Shown: positions 23,172 through 33,805, counted from the first letter of the stretch. The stretch is DNA of 64,000 bases from Arthrobacter sp. MYb227 (GCF_002975435.1 NZ_PCPT01000001.1:744001-808000), one strand, 5' to 3'. The notes: generated by a model not told the origin, from the letters alone. Translations and numbers: made by a program.

Positions 23172-26158
23172 CGTCCTACTCCCGTATCGGCGCCTGAAAC
23201 TGTGTCGTGAATATCTGTGGGACTCCGGCCCTCGGAACGGTCATCGATTTCCGAGCCGAGCGAGCGCAGCACGTCTATCACGAGGCCCACCACCACCATG
23301 TACACGCCAATATCAAAGATTGTTGAGGTGACAAACTTGTGGGTGCCAAACAATGGCAAGGTGAATTCGATGGCCGCCGAGGAGAACATTTGGAAACCAA
23401 AGATCAACGGTGCCACCGCGCTAAGCGAAGCCAGACCCAAGCCCAAGCCCATCATGGTGCCGGGGCTAATGGGTGTGGATTCGGCAAGTTCTACACGGCC
23501 TCCGGCAAGGTAACGCATGGTCAGCGCCAGCCCGGCAAGCAGACCACCGGCGAAACCACCGCCCGGGGTATTATGCCCGGTCAGTAGCACGTAAATGGAG
23601 GCCAAAAGGATGGTGTGGAAGAGCAACCGGGTGACAACCTCAAAGGTGATCGAGCGGCGTTCCGGTGCCAGTGTATGGCCGGCGACAAGCCAAGATTCAC
23701 GCGAAGAGATTGCAAATTTCCGGGCAACTGCCAGCCCCGCACGGCTGCGGCCGTCGGTACCGATGGCTTCGGAGCCATGGTCAACGGAGCCTTCGGCGAC
23801 ATTTGATGCACGCTGCCTAAAGTCTCCACGTCCACGGACGAAGATCAGCGAGGCAACACCGGTGGCCGCTGCAGCAAGTACCGTAATTTCACCAAAGGTG
23901 TCCCAAGCACGCATATCAACGAGGGTGACGTTCACAATGTTCTTGCCCGCACCACCCGTGTAGGCAAGTTCTGGATAAGCAAGGGAGATTGGATCGGCTA
24001 CCCGTGAAGCCATTGAAGTTGCAGCAATGTAAACCATTGAGGCACCAAAGCCAATGCCAATGAGGGCTCTGCCTAGCCGGTGACCGGTGGGGTTCTTGGC
24101 CCACAATTCAACAGGCAGGGCTCGTAGTGCCAACACGAAGGCGACCAGCACAATGGTTTCTACAAGCAGCTGGGTGACGGCAAGGTCCGGTGCGCCCTGA
24201 AGCGCAAAGATTGCTGCCATTCCATAGCCGGTCACCGACACCATGAGCACGGCAAGGAATCTTCGGTTTGCCTGCACCGCACCAATGGCACCAATGATGA
24301 TGATGACACCAATCACTAATTGGGCGGGGGTATCAAAGGGAATAAAGTTTCCGGGTGTCGGGGTGCTGAACCAGAGCGAAACTCCCGAAGGAACCAGCAA
24401 GGCAACACTCAGGATCACGACAAGGTAGAAGGAAAGTGAACCACGCTGTGTGCGACCGGTAAGCCAAATAGACAGGTTATCCACGCCATTGACTATGTGT
24501 TTGTAATCCCGTTCTGCATCAAAGAGGGCAGGAAGCTTGCTTTGGAAAGCAAAAATCTTTTCTCTGGCAATAAAGAGCAAAGAACCGGCAATCATTGTCA
24601 GCACACTGAGTCCCAAGGCCGGGACCAAGCCGTGCCAGAGACCTAAGTGAATTGACTTTTCAACGGGTGGGAACAGCCCAATATAGGGAGAAATGATGTT
24701 TTCCAGTACCTGCGGAATCCACGCAAAAATAACTGTCGCGCCGGTAAGGACTACCAGCGGGGCCAAGAAAAGTGCTGGGACCTTGGGGAACGGGGTTGGG
24801 CTCATTCCTGGTTTGCTGGCAAAGCCTCCCCAGAGGAAGCGTGCAGCATAGGCGAAGGTCATGATGGCGCCAAGCACCACGGCAACCAGTAGGACATTGC
24901 CTAAGACTCCATGACCATGCGCGTATTCCAGCAGTGCCTCGTAGACCGATTCCTTGGCAACAAAACCAAGCATGGGTGGGACCCCGGCCATTGAAGCTGC
25001 GGCCAGCGCAGCAACGACGAACAAGACCGGGGAACTCTTATAGAGCCCGGAGAGCTGGTGTATGTCACGGGTTCCGGATTTGTGGTCAATGATGCCAACT
25101 ACCAAGAACAGCGTTGCCTTGAAGAAGCCGTGCGCCAGCATCATGGCCATGCCGGCAAGTGCTGCGTTAGCGTTTCCGAGCCCCATGATCAGGATCAGGA
25201 AACCAAGTTGGGACACGGTCCCGTAGGCCAGCACCAGTTTGAGGTCGTGTTGTTTCAAGGCACGCCAGCCGCCGATGAGCAGCGTGGCAAGTCCCAGCAC
25301 CAGCAGCATGGGTTCCCAGTAGGAGGTGGTGTTGAACCCTGGTGCGAAACGGGCTACTAGGTATACGCCCGCTTTGACCATGGCCGCCGCATGTAGATAT
25401 GCAGATACCGGGGTGGGTGCTGCCATCGCGCCCGGGAGCCAGAAGTGGAATGGGACAAGCGCAGATTTGGAGACTGCACCAACCAAGACCAAAACAATTG
25501 CAACGTCAATGAACGTCCCGGTTGCCACGAGTTCCGGCGCCATGGCCAAGATCTCGGAGATCCTATAGGTTCCTGCGGCCTCACCCAGCATGACCAAACC
25601 AACGAGCATTGTCAGCCCACCAAAGGTGGTGACCATCAAGGCCGTCAGCGCCGAACGCCTAGCGCTCATGCGGGTTCTGTTGAATCCGATAAGCAGGTAG
25701 GAAAGGATCGTGGTAATTTCCCAGAAGATGAACAACATGATCATGTCGTCGGCGGTCACCAAACCAAACATGGCACCGGCGAAGGCAAGAAGTTGGGCAC
25801 CGAAGGTACCGATGTGTGGGTCTTCGTTCTTGAAGTACCGCGCACAATAGAAGAGCACCAATGCGCCAACACCCAACACCAGAAGGCAAAGGATCGCAGC
25901 TAATGCGTCCATGCGGAAATCTAGGTGAATGTTCAGTGGACCAATCCACGAATGCGTGACCGAAGGCGGTGCATTCGGTTCACCGCTTGCAGCAGTTTGC
26001 TGTGCGGAGGTAAATGACTTGAAATTTACTAAAAGCCACACAAAGGCAGCGGCAGGAACAGCGGCCAACACATAGAAAGTTGAACGGCCAAGTTTCCGGA
26101 AAATCAGTGGGGCAATACCGGCCACGGCAAAGAGCGCGAACAGGACGAGGAGCAACAC
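23168..26158 (-). CDS. mnhA: Mrp antiporter fused subunits A and B
   Basis: The 996-residue protein holds the whole MrpA (residues 1 to about 790: NuoL-like helices with FWEITTILSYLLIGFN, KSALVPFHFWLPGAMAAPTPVSA, AYGTVSQLGFL, then the extra C-terminal MrpA helices) followed by an MrpB domain (ITFEVVTRLLFHTILLASIY, GHNTPGGGFAGGLLAGLAL, FDIGVYMVVVGLVID). No separate mnhB exists, so fusion explains its absence. Start is GTG 26158 or TTG 26155; AGGAG lies directly upstream. It is the first gene of the six-gene operon that exports Na+ in exchange for protons, giving pH and salt tolerance. Confidence 0.92.
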   Translation of the reverse strand: MLLLVLFALFAVAGIAPLIFRKLGRSTFYVLAAVPAAAFVWLLVNFKSFTSAQQTAASGEPNAPPSVTHSWIGPLNIHLDFRMDALAAILCLLVLGVGALVLFYCARYFKNEDPHIGTFGAQLLAFAGAMFGLVTADDMIMLFIFWEITTILSYLLIGFNRTRMSARRSALTALMVTTFGGLTMLVGLVMLGEAAGTYRISEILAMAPELVATGTFIDVAIVLVLVGAVSKSALVPFHFWLPGAMAAPTPVSAYLHAAAMVKAGVYLVARFAPGFNTTSYWEPMLLVLGLATLLIGGWRALKQHDLKLVLAYGTVSQLGFLILIMGLGNANAALAGMAMMLAHGFFKATLFLVVGIIDHKSGTRDIHQLSGLYKSSPVLFVVAALAAASMAGVPPMLGFVAKESVYEALLEYAHGHGVLGNVLLVAVVLGAIMTFAYAARFLWGGFASKPGMSPTPFPKVPALFLAPLVVLTGATVIFAWIPQVLENIISPYIGLFPPVEKSIHLGLWHGLVPALGLSVLTMIAGSLLFIAREKIFAFQSKLPALFDAERDYKHIVNGVDNLSIWLTGRTQRGSLSFYLVVILSVALLVPSGVSLWFSTPTPGNFIPFDTPAQLVIGVIIIIGAIGAVQANRRFLAVLMVSVTGYGMAAIFALQGAPDLAVTQLLVETIVLVAFVLALRALPVELWAKNPTGHRLGRALIGIGFGASMVYIAATSMASRVADPISLAYPELAYTGGAGKNIVNVTLVDMRAWDTFGEITVLAAAATGVASLIFVRGRGDFRQRASNVAEGSVDHGSEAIGTDGRSRAGLAVARKFAISSRESWLVAGHTLAPERRSITFEVVTRLLFHTILLASIYVLLTGHNTPGGGFAGGLLAGLALTMRYLAGGRVELAESTPISPGTMMGLGLGLASLSAVAPLIFGFQMFSSAAIEFTLPLFGTHKFVTSTIFDIGVYMVVVGLVIDVLRSLGSEIDDRSEGRSPTDIHDTVSGADTGVGR

Positions 26159-26400
26159 TTCTCCTGGGGTCAGCGCGGCCAGAAATCTGGCAACAAATGG
26201 TCAAGGTAAGAGTCCCAATCTTACCAGCCAGCACGGACTTTTCCGCGCAATTACGGACCGTAAATGGCTCTTTTCACCTGCGGGAATTCTCTGAAGCGCT
26301 CATACGTTAACGTACTTACAAATATTTGATTACGACACAAAAGCATCAATTTCTGCCTCAGGTTCACCTTGTGGGCCACCAATACGGCTACGATGCAGCC

Positions 26401-27738
26401 ATGAGCGAGTTTCCAAGCAACGCGCAAGCACCCGCAAGCGGGCAGAAAGTCATCACTAAAACCATACTGGCATGGGCCTCGTGGGATTGGGGTTCTGCGG
26501 CAATCAATGCCGTGATGACAACCTTTGTTTTCACGGTGTATTTAACCAGTGATTTATTTGGGAATACCGATTCTAATTCGGTGGTTTTGGGTAATGCTTT
26601 GGCAATTGCAGGTTTGGCGATTGCGTTGCTCGCACCGGTGATGGGATTACGTTCGGATGCCGGGGGTCGGAGGAGATTCTGGCTTGGCGTCAATACTGTC
26701 ATCGTGGCGGTGCTGACCGCAGCATGCTTCTTCGTTTTTCCCGAACCGCGATTCTTAATCTTTGGGGTCACGCTCATCGCTCTGGCTTCGATTTTCTCCG
26801 AGTTCGCCTCGGTGAACTACAACGCAATGCTTCCGCAAATCTCCACTCCTGCCACCGTGGGCAAGGTTTCTGGTTTCGGGTGGGGCATGGGCTATCTCGG
26901 CGGCATTGTTGCCTTGGCCATAGTCCTGTTCACACTTGTCACTCCCCTATTCCCTTGGGCTGGAGCCTCAGAAGAGAACGCCTTGAACCTGCGCCTGGTA
27001 GCGGTATTTTCTGCCGTGTGGTTCCTGGGCTTTGGTTTGCCGGTACTCTTTGCCGTTCCCGAAATTCCTGGTACCCCTGGGGGACCGCGTTTTACAATTC
27101 TGCAGTCTTATCAAGAACTATGGCGCAAGGTCGTAGCGATCGCGAGAACAGACCGGCACACCCTCTACTTCCTCCTTGCAAGTGCGGTGTTCCGTGACGG
27201 ATTGGCAGCAGTGTTCACCTTCGGCGGGGTTATTGCCGCAGGTACCTTTGGCTTCCCGCTGACCAAGGTCATCATTTTCGCCATTGTTGGCAACGTTGTT
27301 GCAGCCATCGGAGCAATGATTGGCGGCTGGTTAGATGACAAGATTGGACCGAAAAACGTCATTAGTGGCTCACTGATTGGCCTCATTATTGCGGGAATGG
27401 GTGTTTTCTTCTCGCAGACAGGCACCGGATTCTGGGTCTTTGGCTTGTTGTTGTGCCTCTTCGTGGGACCCGCACAGTCTTCGAGCCGTGCATTTTTGGC
27501 AAGGTTGGCCCCGGCGGGAGAAGAAGGCGAACTCTTTGGTCTCTATGCAACCACCGGGCGTGCTGTCAGTTTCTTGGCCCCCACCCTATTCGCTGTTGCA
27601 ATTGCTCTTGCGGCTCCGCACGTAGAACAGGCCCAACGCTACGGAATCCTAGGGATTATCGCGGTGCTCTTTGTTGGGTTCCTACTACTTTTGCCGGTCC
27701 GCGCACCGCGTTTACTGGGCCATACGTCCCAGAATTAG
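26401..27738 (+). CDS. UMF1/Atg22-type MFS permease
   Basis: ATG 26401 is preferred over an in-frame ATG at 26326, because TACGAT at 26389-26394 lies six bases upstream, so a leaderless message is likely, and the extra 25 residues do not resemble the family. The 445-residue protein has about 12 membrane helices. The N-terminal ASWDWGSAAINAVMTTFVF helix is diagnostic of the UMF1 family, related to yeast Atg22 vacuolar amino acid exporters. The substrate in bacteria is unknown. The gene stands alone, divergent from the Mrp operon. Confidence 0.86.
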   Translation: MSEFPSNAQAPASGQKVITKTILAWASWDWGSAAINAVMTTFVFTVYLTSDLFGNTDSNSVVLGNALAIAGLAIALLAPVMGLRSDAGGRRRFWLGVNTVIVAVLTAACFFVFPEPRFLIFGVTLIALASIFSEFASVNYNAMLPQISTPATVGKVSGFGWGMGYLGGIVALAIVLFTLVTPLFPWAGASEENALNLRLVAVFSAVWFLGFGLPVLFAVPEIPGTPGGPRFTILQSYQELWRKVVAIARTDRHTLYFLLASAVFRDGLAAVFTFGGVIAAGTFGFPLTKVIIFAIVGNVVAAIGAMIGGWLDDKIGPKNVISGSLIGLIIAGMGVFFSQTGTGFWVFGLLLCLFVGPAQSSSRAFLARLAPAGEEGELFGLYATTGRAVSFLAPTLFAVAIALAAPHVEQAQRYGILGIIAVLFVGFLLLLPVRAPRLLGHTSQN

Positions 27739-27816
27739 CCATCGTTTAGGGGGAACTACTCGACGTCTACCACCAAAGCAGTGACATCGATGGGTAGCTC
27801 ATGGTTCGATGATTCC

Positions 27817-28848
27817 ATGAGTCCTTCTTCCCCCGTTACTGTCACAGTCACCGGCGCAGGTGGCCAAATTGGTTATGCCCTTCTCTTCCGGATTGCCTCT
27901 GGAGCCATGCTGGGACCGGAAATACCTATACGTCTACAACTCCTTGAAATCCCTACCGGCCAAAAGGCAGCCGAGGGAACGGCTCTTGAACTCCAGGATT
28001 GCGCATTTCCAACCCTAGATTCAATAGCCGTCACCACCGATGCTGCCGCCGGCTTTAATGGAACCAACATTGCTTTACTAGTTGGTGCCCGACCACGCGG
28101 CCCAGGGATGGAGCGTGGTGATTTATTGCAAGCCAACGGTGCGATTTTTGGGCCGCAGGGTGCAGCTATCAACGATTATGCCGCCGATGACGTTAAAGTC
28201 TTGGTCGTTGGAAACCCCGCGAACACCAATGCATTGATCGCTTCGGCACATGCTCCGGATGTCCCTGCCTCACGGTTCACGGCAATGACAAGACTGGATC
28301 ACAACCGAGCCCTTGCACAATTGGCGGCAACGCTCAACGTGCCGGTCTACTCAATTTCTAACGTGACTATCTGGGGAAACCATTCGGCCGCTCAAGTTCC
28401 AGATATTTCACATGGCTTACTACGTCAACCGGACGGCAACAAGATACCGCTGGTGCAGGCTCTTGCGCAGAAGCTTGGGGGTACGGCCTCCGTTGAACAG
28501 TGGCTCGAGGAAGTATTCATTCCACGAGTCGCCAAACGCGGCGCCGAGATTATCGAAGTTCGTGGATCATCCTCAGCCGCATCCGCCGCTGCGGCTGCGG
28601 TGGATCATATCCACGATTGGGTTGGGGGTACCGCAGATTCGTGGACCTCCGCCGCAATAGTTTCGGAGGGTTCCTATGACATTGACCCCGGATTGATTAG
28701 CTCATTCCCGGTACGCAGTACCGGGTCCGGGTGGCAGATTGAACAAGACCTCGAACTTTCCACCGGTGTGCGAGCACGGATTGATACTTCACTTCGGGAA
28801 CTGCGTGAGGAAAGAGATTTGGTTCGCTCCTTGGGCTTGATCTCTTAG
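27817..28848 (+). CDS. mdh: malate dehydrogenase (NAD)
   Basis: The product carries the LDH/MDH fold: [19 protein letters not shown] (NAD-binding loop), [15 protein letters not shown] (the Arg-rich mobile loop that distinguishes malate from lactate dehydrogenase), [15 protein letters not shown], and [14 protein letters not shown] with the catalytic His. ATG 27817 is the family-like start, giving 343 residues; GTG 27781 and ATG 27790 are upstream alternatives. The hexamer TTCGAT ends six bases before 27817. It oxidises malate to oxaloacetate in the TCA cycle; class I fumarase lies 3.3 kb downstream on the other strand. Confidence 0.93.
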   Translation: MSPSSPVTVTVTGAGGQIGYALLFRIASGAMLGPEIPIRLQLLEIPTGQKAAEGTALELQDCAFPTLDSIAVTTDAAAGFNGTNIALLVGARPRGPGMERGDLLQANGAIFGPQGAAINDYAADDVKVLVVGNPANTNALIASAHAPDVPASRFTAMTRLDHNRALAQLAATLNVPVYSISNVTIWGNHSAAQVPDISHGLLRQPDGNKIPLVQALAQKLGGTASVEQWLEEVFIPRVAKRGAEIIEVRGSSSAASAAAAAVDHIHDWVGGTADSWTSAAIVSEGSYDIDPGLISSFPVRSTGSGWQIEQDLELSTGVRARIDTSLRELREERDLVRSLGLIS

Positions 28849-28867
28849 CGGCGCAAGCCGTTCCAAA

Positions 28868-28923
28868 CACAAAAAATGATGGCATGGGAAACGATTTCGG
28901 TGCCCATGCCATCATTTTTGTGT
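28868..28923. terminator. bidirectional hairpin terminator
   Basis: CACAAAAAATGATGGCATGG on the left pairs with the right arm of the repeat around a 14-base loop, and the arm ends in a run of five T. It lies between convergent mdh and dcd. Confidence 0.9.
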
Positions 28924-28943
28924 GCGCATTGTGCGCTGGAGGT

Positions 28944-29525
28944 TTAGTTTTCCAGAGTTGACCTGTGGAAGTTCAAGTGGCTACGTGAGGCCGTGGGGCC
29001 ACGCTGTCCCTGGTAACGGTTTCCATAGGCGCCGGAACCATAAGGGTGTTCAGCGGGGGAAGAAAGCTTGAAGAAACATAGCTGGCCAATTTTTGAACCT
29101 GGCCAGAGCTTGATTGGCAATGTTGCCATATTGGAAAGTTCAAGGGTCACGTGACCGGAGAATCCTGGATCGATAAACCCGGCAGTGGAGTGTGTCAGAA
29201 GGCCAAGGCGGCCTAGCGAGCTCTTGCCTTCGAGCCGCGCAGCAATATCGGTCGGAAGGGTCACCGTCTCATAGGTGGATCCGAGAACAAATTCGCCCGG
29301 GTGAAGGATGAAGGGTTCGTCGGGGTCGACTTCCACCAAACGAGTCAGTTCCGGTTGATCCTGGGATGGATCAATGTGGGCATACTTGTGGTTGTCGAAG
29401 AGTCGGAAGAACCTATCGAGCCGCACGTCCACACTTGCCGGCTGGATCATCTCCGGATCATAGGGGTCAAGCTTTATACGGTCAGCCGCGAGTTCGCGTC
29501 GAATATCACCATCAGAAATCAGCAC
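28944..29525 (-). CDS. dcd: dCTP deaminase
   Basis: GTG 29525 is chosen (product starts [15 protein letters not shown], as in the family), 193 residues; a longer frame reaches 29564. TATTTT seven bases upstream of the GTG suggests a leaderless message. Landmarks: [54 protein letters not shown], and GQLCFFKLS near the end. It deaminates dCTP to dUTP; actinobacterial members may also hydrolyse dUTP to dUMP, a bifunctional property known for the Mycobacterium enzyme, which this sequence alone cannot prove. Confidence 0.94.
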   Translation of the reverse strand: MLISDGDIRRELAADRIKLDPYDPEMIQPASVDVRLDRFFRLFDNHKYAHIDPSQDQPELTRLVEVDPDEPFILHPGEFVLGSTYETVTLPTDIAARLEGKSSLGRLGLLTHSTAGFIDPGFSGHVTLELSNMATLPIKLWPGSKIGQLCFFKLSSPAEHPYGSGAYGNRYQGQRGPTASRSHLNFHRSTLEN

Positions 29526-29707
29526 ATCTCCCAAAATATCCCATTTATGCTCACCGACCGGCATCCATTGCTAGGTTGTGCTGCAAATGACTTTTCCACA
29601 CCACCGGATTTAGCTTCGTGTTTTTGACCCGGTTCTGCAGTTTTTCAAAGGTTCAACGGCTATCCTGAAAGTGATCTCTGATTTTATTTGGCACATGAAA
29701 GGTTAAT

Positions 29708-30541
29708 GTGTTTTCGTTACGTCGCGGCCTTCCTGCCCTGCTTCTCGGTATGACCGTGTTGGTGAGTGCCCTTGGGGCCGCACCGGCACAGGCAGCCGTG
29801 CAGTTAGCCCCAGTGGTTTCAAGCGATAAGAAAACAAAACCTCCAACCACCGATGAACTCACCAAGGATCCGGCATCGTTGCTGGTATTGGTCAGCAGAA
29901 CCAATCCGCTCAAACCAGAGAACTACCTTCCCAAGGATTTACGTACGGTTGCAGGCTCGGGTGACCAGCTGCGCAATGGAGCAGCAACTGCCTTGGAAGA
30001 TTTGCTCAAGGCTGGCCGCAAAGATGGTCATTCGCTCACTATGCTGAGTGCCTATCGTTCCTTTGAGCGTCAAAAATCCTTATTCAACCAATACAAGGCT
30101 CGCTACGGCCTGGATTATGCGACGCGCATTTCGGCCCCGGCAGGAACCAGTGAACACCAGCTTGGTTTATCCGCTGACCTAGGGCTAGCCAATAGCTCAT
30201 GCGATCTTAAGGCTTGCTTTGGCGAAACAGCTGGCGGTAAGTGGCTGGCCGAAAATGCGCAGCGTTTCGGTTTTATTATTCGCTATCCCGCGGATGGGGA
30301 AAAGACCACCGGCTACAAGTACGAGCCTTGGCACCTTCGCTATATTGGCGTTGAACACGCGCAAGCGATGAAGAGTTCTCAGGCTAAGACCTTCGAGGAT
30401 TATCATGCGGCGTTGGTCAAGGCATCAAAAATCAAGCCGTTGACCGAAGCCCAAATCAAGGAACAGCGGGAATCGCTCATGGTGCTTCGCTTCTTGCCTC
30501 CCTACCGCGACTGGTCTGTCGGCTACGATTTCGCACGGTAA
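29708..30541 (+). CDS. secreted D-alanyl-D-alanine carboxypeptidase, M15B family (VanY-like)
   Basis: The 277-residue product has a Sec signal peptide (RRGLPALLLGMTVLVSALGA, cut near APAQA). The zinc peptidase residues are seen in GTSEHQLGLSADLG (His and Asp) and in YEPWHLRYIG (His). M15B enzymes trim the terminal D-Ala from peptidoglycan stem peptides outside the membrane. GTG start at 29708 is supported by AAAGG six bases upstream. It is single and divergent from dcd. Confidence 0.9.
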   Translation: MFSLRRGLPALLLGMTVLVSALGAAPAQAAVQLAPVVSSDKKTKPPTTDELTKDPASLLVLVSRTNPLKPENYLPKDLRTVAGSGDQLRNGAATALEDLLKAGRKDGHSLTMLSAYRSFERQKSLFNQYKARYGLDYATRISAPAGTSEHQLGLSADLGLANSSCDLKACFGETAGGKWLAENAQRFGFIIRYPADGEKTTGYKYEPWHLRYIGVEHAQAMKSSQAKTFEDYHAALVKASKIKPLTEAQIKEQRESLMVLRFLPPYRDWSVGYDFAR

Positions 30542-30656
30542 TTTTTAGTATTCCGATAATTTGCAGCTCTTCTTAAATGTCTGGTGCCTCCTGAGGTACC
30601 GGGCATTTCTGGTCTTCACTGGTGCGTCGTACGAGGAATTATCCCACGCAAAACTG

Positions 30657-30674
30657 TTTTAGGCACGCCTAAAA
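30657..30674. promoter_or_regulatory. MntR/DtxR-like operator 1 upstream of mntH
   Basis: TTTTAGGCACGCCTAAAA is a perfect 18-base palindrome overlapping the predicted -35 region. TTAGGC-x-GCCTAA is the core recognised by manganese/iron regulators of the DtxR family. Confidence 0.82.
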
Positions 30675-30679
30675 TAAGC

Positions 30680-30700
30680 TACGATTTAGACATGCCTAAA
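30680..30700 (+). promoter_or_regulatory. mntH -10 element and second MntR-like operator spanning the start codon
   Basis: TACGAT at 30680-30685 is a good -10, six bases before the ATG at 30692, so the transcript is probably leaderless. TTTAGACATGCCTAAA at 30685-30700 is a near-perfect palindrome of the same type as operator 1 (one mismatched pair) and contains the start codon. Confidence 0.75.
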
Positions 30701-31966
30701 AATATTCTCGGCGCCGATGTTGCCGCCGACACCGCGCGGGGATCCACTTCCCTACCCCCGACCAAAAGACTCCTCTGGCTTCTCGGCCCAGCTCTCGTAG
30801 CCGGCGTTGCCTATCTTGACCCAGGCAATGTTGCGGCAAATATGAGCGCAGGCGCCCAATACGGTTACTTACTTGTCTGGGTGGTCATTAGCGGAAATAT
30901 CATGGCCTGGCTGGTCCAATATCTTTCGGCAAAACTCGGTGTCGTCACCGGAAAATCACTTCCCGAGGCACTCCGAGATCGCTTCGGAACCAAAGCTGGT
31001 CGTATCGCTTACTGGTTACAAGCCGAAGCCGTTGCCATGGCAACCGATATTGCAGAAGTCATTGGTGGGGCAGTTGCCCTCTACCTACTCTTTGATTTGC
31101 CACTGCTACTAGGGGGAATCATTACCGGGGTAATTTCCATGGGATTGCTCCTGATTCAATCACGCAAGGGCCCCTGGGTCTTTGAACGCATAGTCATCTC
31201 CCTATTGCTCGTGATAGCCGTGGGCTTCTGCGCCGGAGTCATCATTGCCCCGCCGGAAGCCGCACACGTACTCGGTGGTATGGTTCCACGCTTCGCCGAT
31301 TCAAACTCGGTGCTACTTGCCGCATCGATCCTTGGTGCAACCGTCATGCCACACGCAATCTATGCCCACTCATCATTGGCTCGCGACAGGTTCGGCTCCA
31401 CTCCCAAGGCTCACAGCATTCCCCGATTGCTCAAGGCAACCCGCTGGGATGTCTCGGTGGCCATGGTGATCGCCGGATCGGTGAACGTGGCAATGCTTTT
31501 GTTAGCAGCGGTAAACCTTGCAGGAGTTGAAGGTACCGGCTCTCTTGAGGGTGCCCATGCGGCAATCAACCATGCTTTGGGCCCGGTCATTGCAACATTA
31601 TTCGCCGTTGGATTGCTGGCTTCCGGTCTGGCCTCCACTGCGGTCGGTGCCTATGCCGGGGCCGAGATCATGGATGGATTATTACACCGTCGAATTTCAA
31701 TCCTCGTCCGCAGACTTATTACCCTCACCCCAGCCCTGATCATTCTTGCCGCCGGCATCGATCCAACATTCGCCCTGATCGTCTCTCAGGTGGCTTTGTC
31801 CTTTGGCATTCCTTTTGCGCTGATTCCTCTGGTGAATCTCACGGCCCGGCGCAGCGTCATGGGAGCGCACGCTAACAAGTGGTTTACTACTGCCGCGGGC
31901 GCGCTGGTTTCGTTGGCACTGATTTCATTGAACGTGCTGCTCATTGTCTTGACGATCCAGGGCTAA
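30692..31966 (+). CDS. mntH: NRAMP-family manganese transporter MntH
   Basis: ATG 30692 is chosen over an upstream ATG at 30584, because the promoter and operators lie between them. The 424-residue protein has 11 or so membrane helices and the two NRAMP metal-site motifs: LDPGNVAANMSAGAQYG in helix 1 (Asp, Asn) and GATVMPHAIYAHSS in helix 6 (Met, His). It imports Mn2+ with protons. Control by Mn2+ through a DtxR/MntR protein is expected from the double palindrome; the regulator gene is not in the window. A 19-bp hairpin ends the unit. Confidence 0.94.
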   Translation: MPKNILGADVAADTARGSTSLPPTKRLLWLLGPALVAGVAYLDPGNVAANMSAGAQYGYLLVWVVISGNIMAWLVQYLSAKLGVVTGKSLPEALRDRFGTKAGRIAYWLQAEAVAMATDIAEVIGGAVALYLLFDLPLLLGGIITGVISMGLLLIQSRKGPWVFERIVISLLLVIAVGFCAGVIIAPPEAAHVLGGMVPRFADSNSVLLAASILGATVMPHAIYAHSSLARDRFGSTPKAHSIPRLLKATRWDVSVAMVIAGSVNVAMLLLAAVNLAGVEGTGSLEGAHAAINHALGPVIATLFAVGLLASGLASTAVGAYAGAEIMDGLLHRRISILVRRLITLTPALIILAAGIDPTFALIVSQVALSFGIPFALIPLVNLTARRSVMGAHANKWFTTAAGALVSLALISLNVLLIVLTIQG

Positions 31967-32011
31967 GGTGTAGGACGCTGCAGCGTACACCGTGAGAATA
32001 TTCTTGGACAT

Positions 32012-32052
32012 GCGAAAGGTGCCGGTTCACCAAGTGAACCGGCACCTTTCGC
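32012..32052. terminator. bidirectional hairpin terminator, 19-bp stem
   Basis: GCGAAAGGTGCCGGTTCAC pairs with its perfect complement around a CAA loop, between convergent mntH and the fumarase gene; AATTTTAT follows on the plus strand. Confidence 0.9.
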
Positions 32053-32098
32053 AATTTTATGAATTTAGCTTTGACCCACAAGGCGGATCAAGGCATCC

Positions 32099-33805
32099 TT
32101 ACTTGGTGCGGATCGGAATACCGGTAAAGGTAGGCTTCGAGGTTTCGGCAAAGAAGTCATTACCCTTGTCATCAACGACGATGAATGCTGGGAAGTCCTC
32201 AACCTCAATCTTCCAGATTGCTTCCATGCCAAGCTCCTCGTATTCAAGGACCTCAACCTTCTTGATGCAATCAAGGGCCAAACGAGCAGCGGGGCCACCA
32301 ATGGAACCCAAGTAGAAGCCGCCATGCTCGTTACAAGCATCCGTCACTGCCTTGGAACGGTTACCCTTGGCCAACATCACCATCGAGCCACCCGCCGCCT
32401 GGAACTGATCCACATACGAGTCCATACGTCCGGCGGTAGTTGGGCCGAAGGAACCCGAGGCCATACCCTCTGGGGTCTTGGCAGGACCTGCATAGTAGAC
32501 CGGGTGATCCTTGAGGTACTGCGGCATTTCTTCCCCCGCATCAAGGATTTCCTTGATCTTGGAGTGAGCAATATCGCGAGCTACCACCAGCGGACCGGTC
32601 AGTGACAAACGCGTCTTGACCGGGTGCTTGGTCAATTCGGCAAGGATCTGATCCATTGGCTTGTTCAGATCGATCTTTACCACCGAGGACCCACCGGTAC
32701 CGGTAACCCCGTCGGTCTCATCGTCGTGTGCGGTGATGGCCGGGTGCTCTTCATCTGGCATGAAGCGGGCTGGATCGGTTTCCAGCTGCTCCACGAACAC
32801 GCCTTCCGGGGTGATCTTGGCAAGCATCTGACGGTCGGCCGAGCAAGAAACTGCTATTGCCACCGGCAATGAGGCGCCGTGGCGCGGCAAACGCACGATG
32901 CGCACGTCGTGGCAGAAGTACTTTCCGCCGAACTGGGCCCCAATACCGAAGTTACGGGTCAGCTCCAGGACCTTTTCTTCAAGATCGGTATCGCGGAAAC
33001 CGCGTCCGGTCATAGCCCCGGTAGTTGGCAGATTATCCAGGTACTTGGCGCTACCGTATTTGGCGGTCTTCAGCGCAAATTCTGCACTGGTCCCACCAAT
33101 GACGATGGAGAGGTGGTACGGCGGGCAGGCAGCGGTGCCCAATTCGCGCAGCTTCTCATCGAGGAACTTCAACATTGAGTTCTCGTTGAGGATTGCCTTG
33201 GTCTCCTGGTAGAGGAACGACTTGTTGGCCGATCCACCGCCCTTGGCCATGAAAAGGAACTTGTACTGGTTTTCGTTCCCCGGGGTGGTGTCCGCGTACA
33301 ACTCGATCTGCGCTGGCAGGTTGTTTCCCGTGGATTTTTCTTCCCAGGTGGTCAACGGAGCCAGCTGCGAGTAACGCAGGTTCAACGTGGTGTAGGCGTC
33401 ATAGATGCCCTTGGAAAGGTCCTTTTCATCGGGACCCTGGGTGAGAACCTGTTGGCCGCGCTTACCCATAACAATTGCCGTACCGGTGTCCTGGCACATG
33501 GGCAGGATGCCACCGGCCGCAATGTTTGCGTTCTTCAAAAGATCTAGTGCCACAAACTTATCGTTGGGGCTGGCTTCCTCATCATCGAGGATATTGCGTA
33601 GCTGCTGCAGGTGAGCGGGACGCAGGTAGTGAGAGATATCGTGCAACGCGGTGGTTGCCAATAATTCAAGTGCCTCGGGGTCAACCTCAAGGTACGTTCG
33701 GCCGCCCGGTCCCTCGATGGTGCGGACACCCTCGGTGGAAATCTGGCGGTAAGTGGTCTCGTCCGCCCCAATGGGCAGCAGGTCTTCGTACTGGAATTCG
33801 GGCAT
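32099..33805 (-). CDS. fumA: class I fumarate hydratase
   Basis: ATG 33805 is chosen ([20 protein letters not shown]) because GAGGAAG lies just upstream; the frame runs on to 33829. The 568-residue protein has the two-domain layout of iron-sulfur fumarases: an N-terminal alpha domain (residues ~50-330, with [20 protein letters not shown] carrying the first cluster Cys, and [19 protein letters not shown]) and a C-terminal beta domain ([31 protein letters not shown]). It hydrates fumarate to malate in the TCA cycle using a [4Fe-4S] cluster, so it is oxygen-sensitive. It is divergent from sseB-like gene and single. Confidence 0.92.
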   Translation of the reverse strand: MPEFQYEDLLPIGADETTYRQISTEGVRTIEGPGGRTYLEVDPEALELLATTALHDISHYLRPAHLQQLRNILDDEEASPNDKFVALDLLKNANIAAGGILPMCQDTGTAIVMGKRGQQVLTQGPDEKDLSKGIYDAYTTLNLRYSQLAPLTTWEEKSTGNNLPAQIELYADTTPGNENQYKFLFMAKGGGSANKSFLYQETKAILNENSMLKFLDEKLRELGTAACPPYHLSIVIGGTSAEFALKTAKYGSAKYLDNLPTTGAMTGRGFRDTDLEEKVLELTRNFGIGAQFGGKYFCHDVRIVRLPRHGASLPVAIAVSCSADRQMLAKITPEGVFVEQLETDPARFMPDEEHPAITAHDDETDGVTGTGGSSVVKIDLNKPMDQILAELTKHPVKTRLSLTGPLVVARDIAHSKIKEILDAGEEMPQYLKDHPVYYAGPAKTPEGMASGSFGPTTAGRMDSYVDQFQAAGGSMVMLAKGNRSKAVTDACNEHGGFYLGSIGGPAARLALDCIKKVEVLEYEELGMEAIWKIEVEDFPAFIVVDDKGNDFFAETSKPTFTGIPIRTK

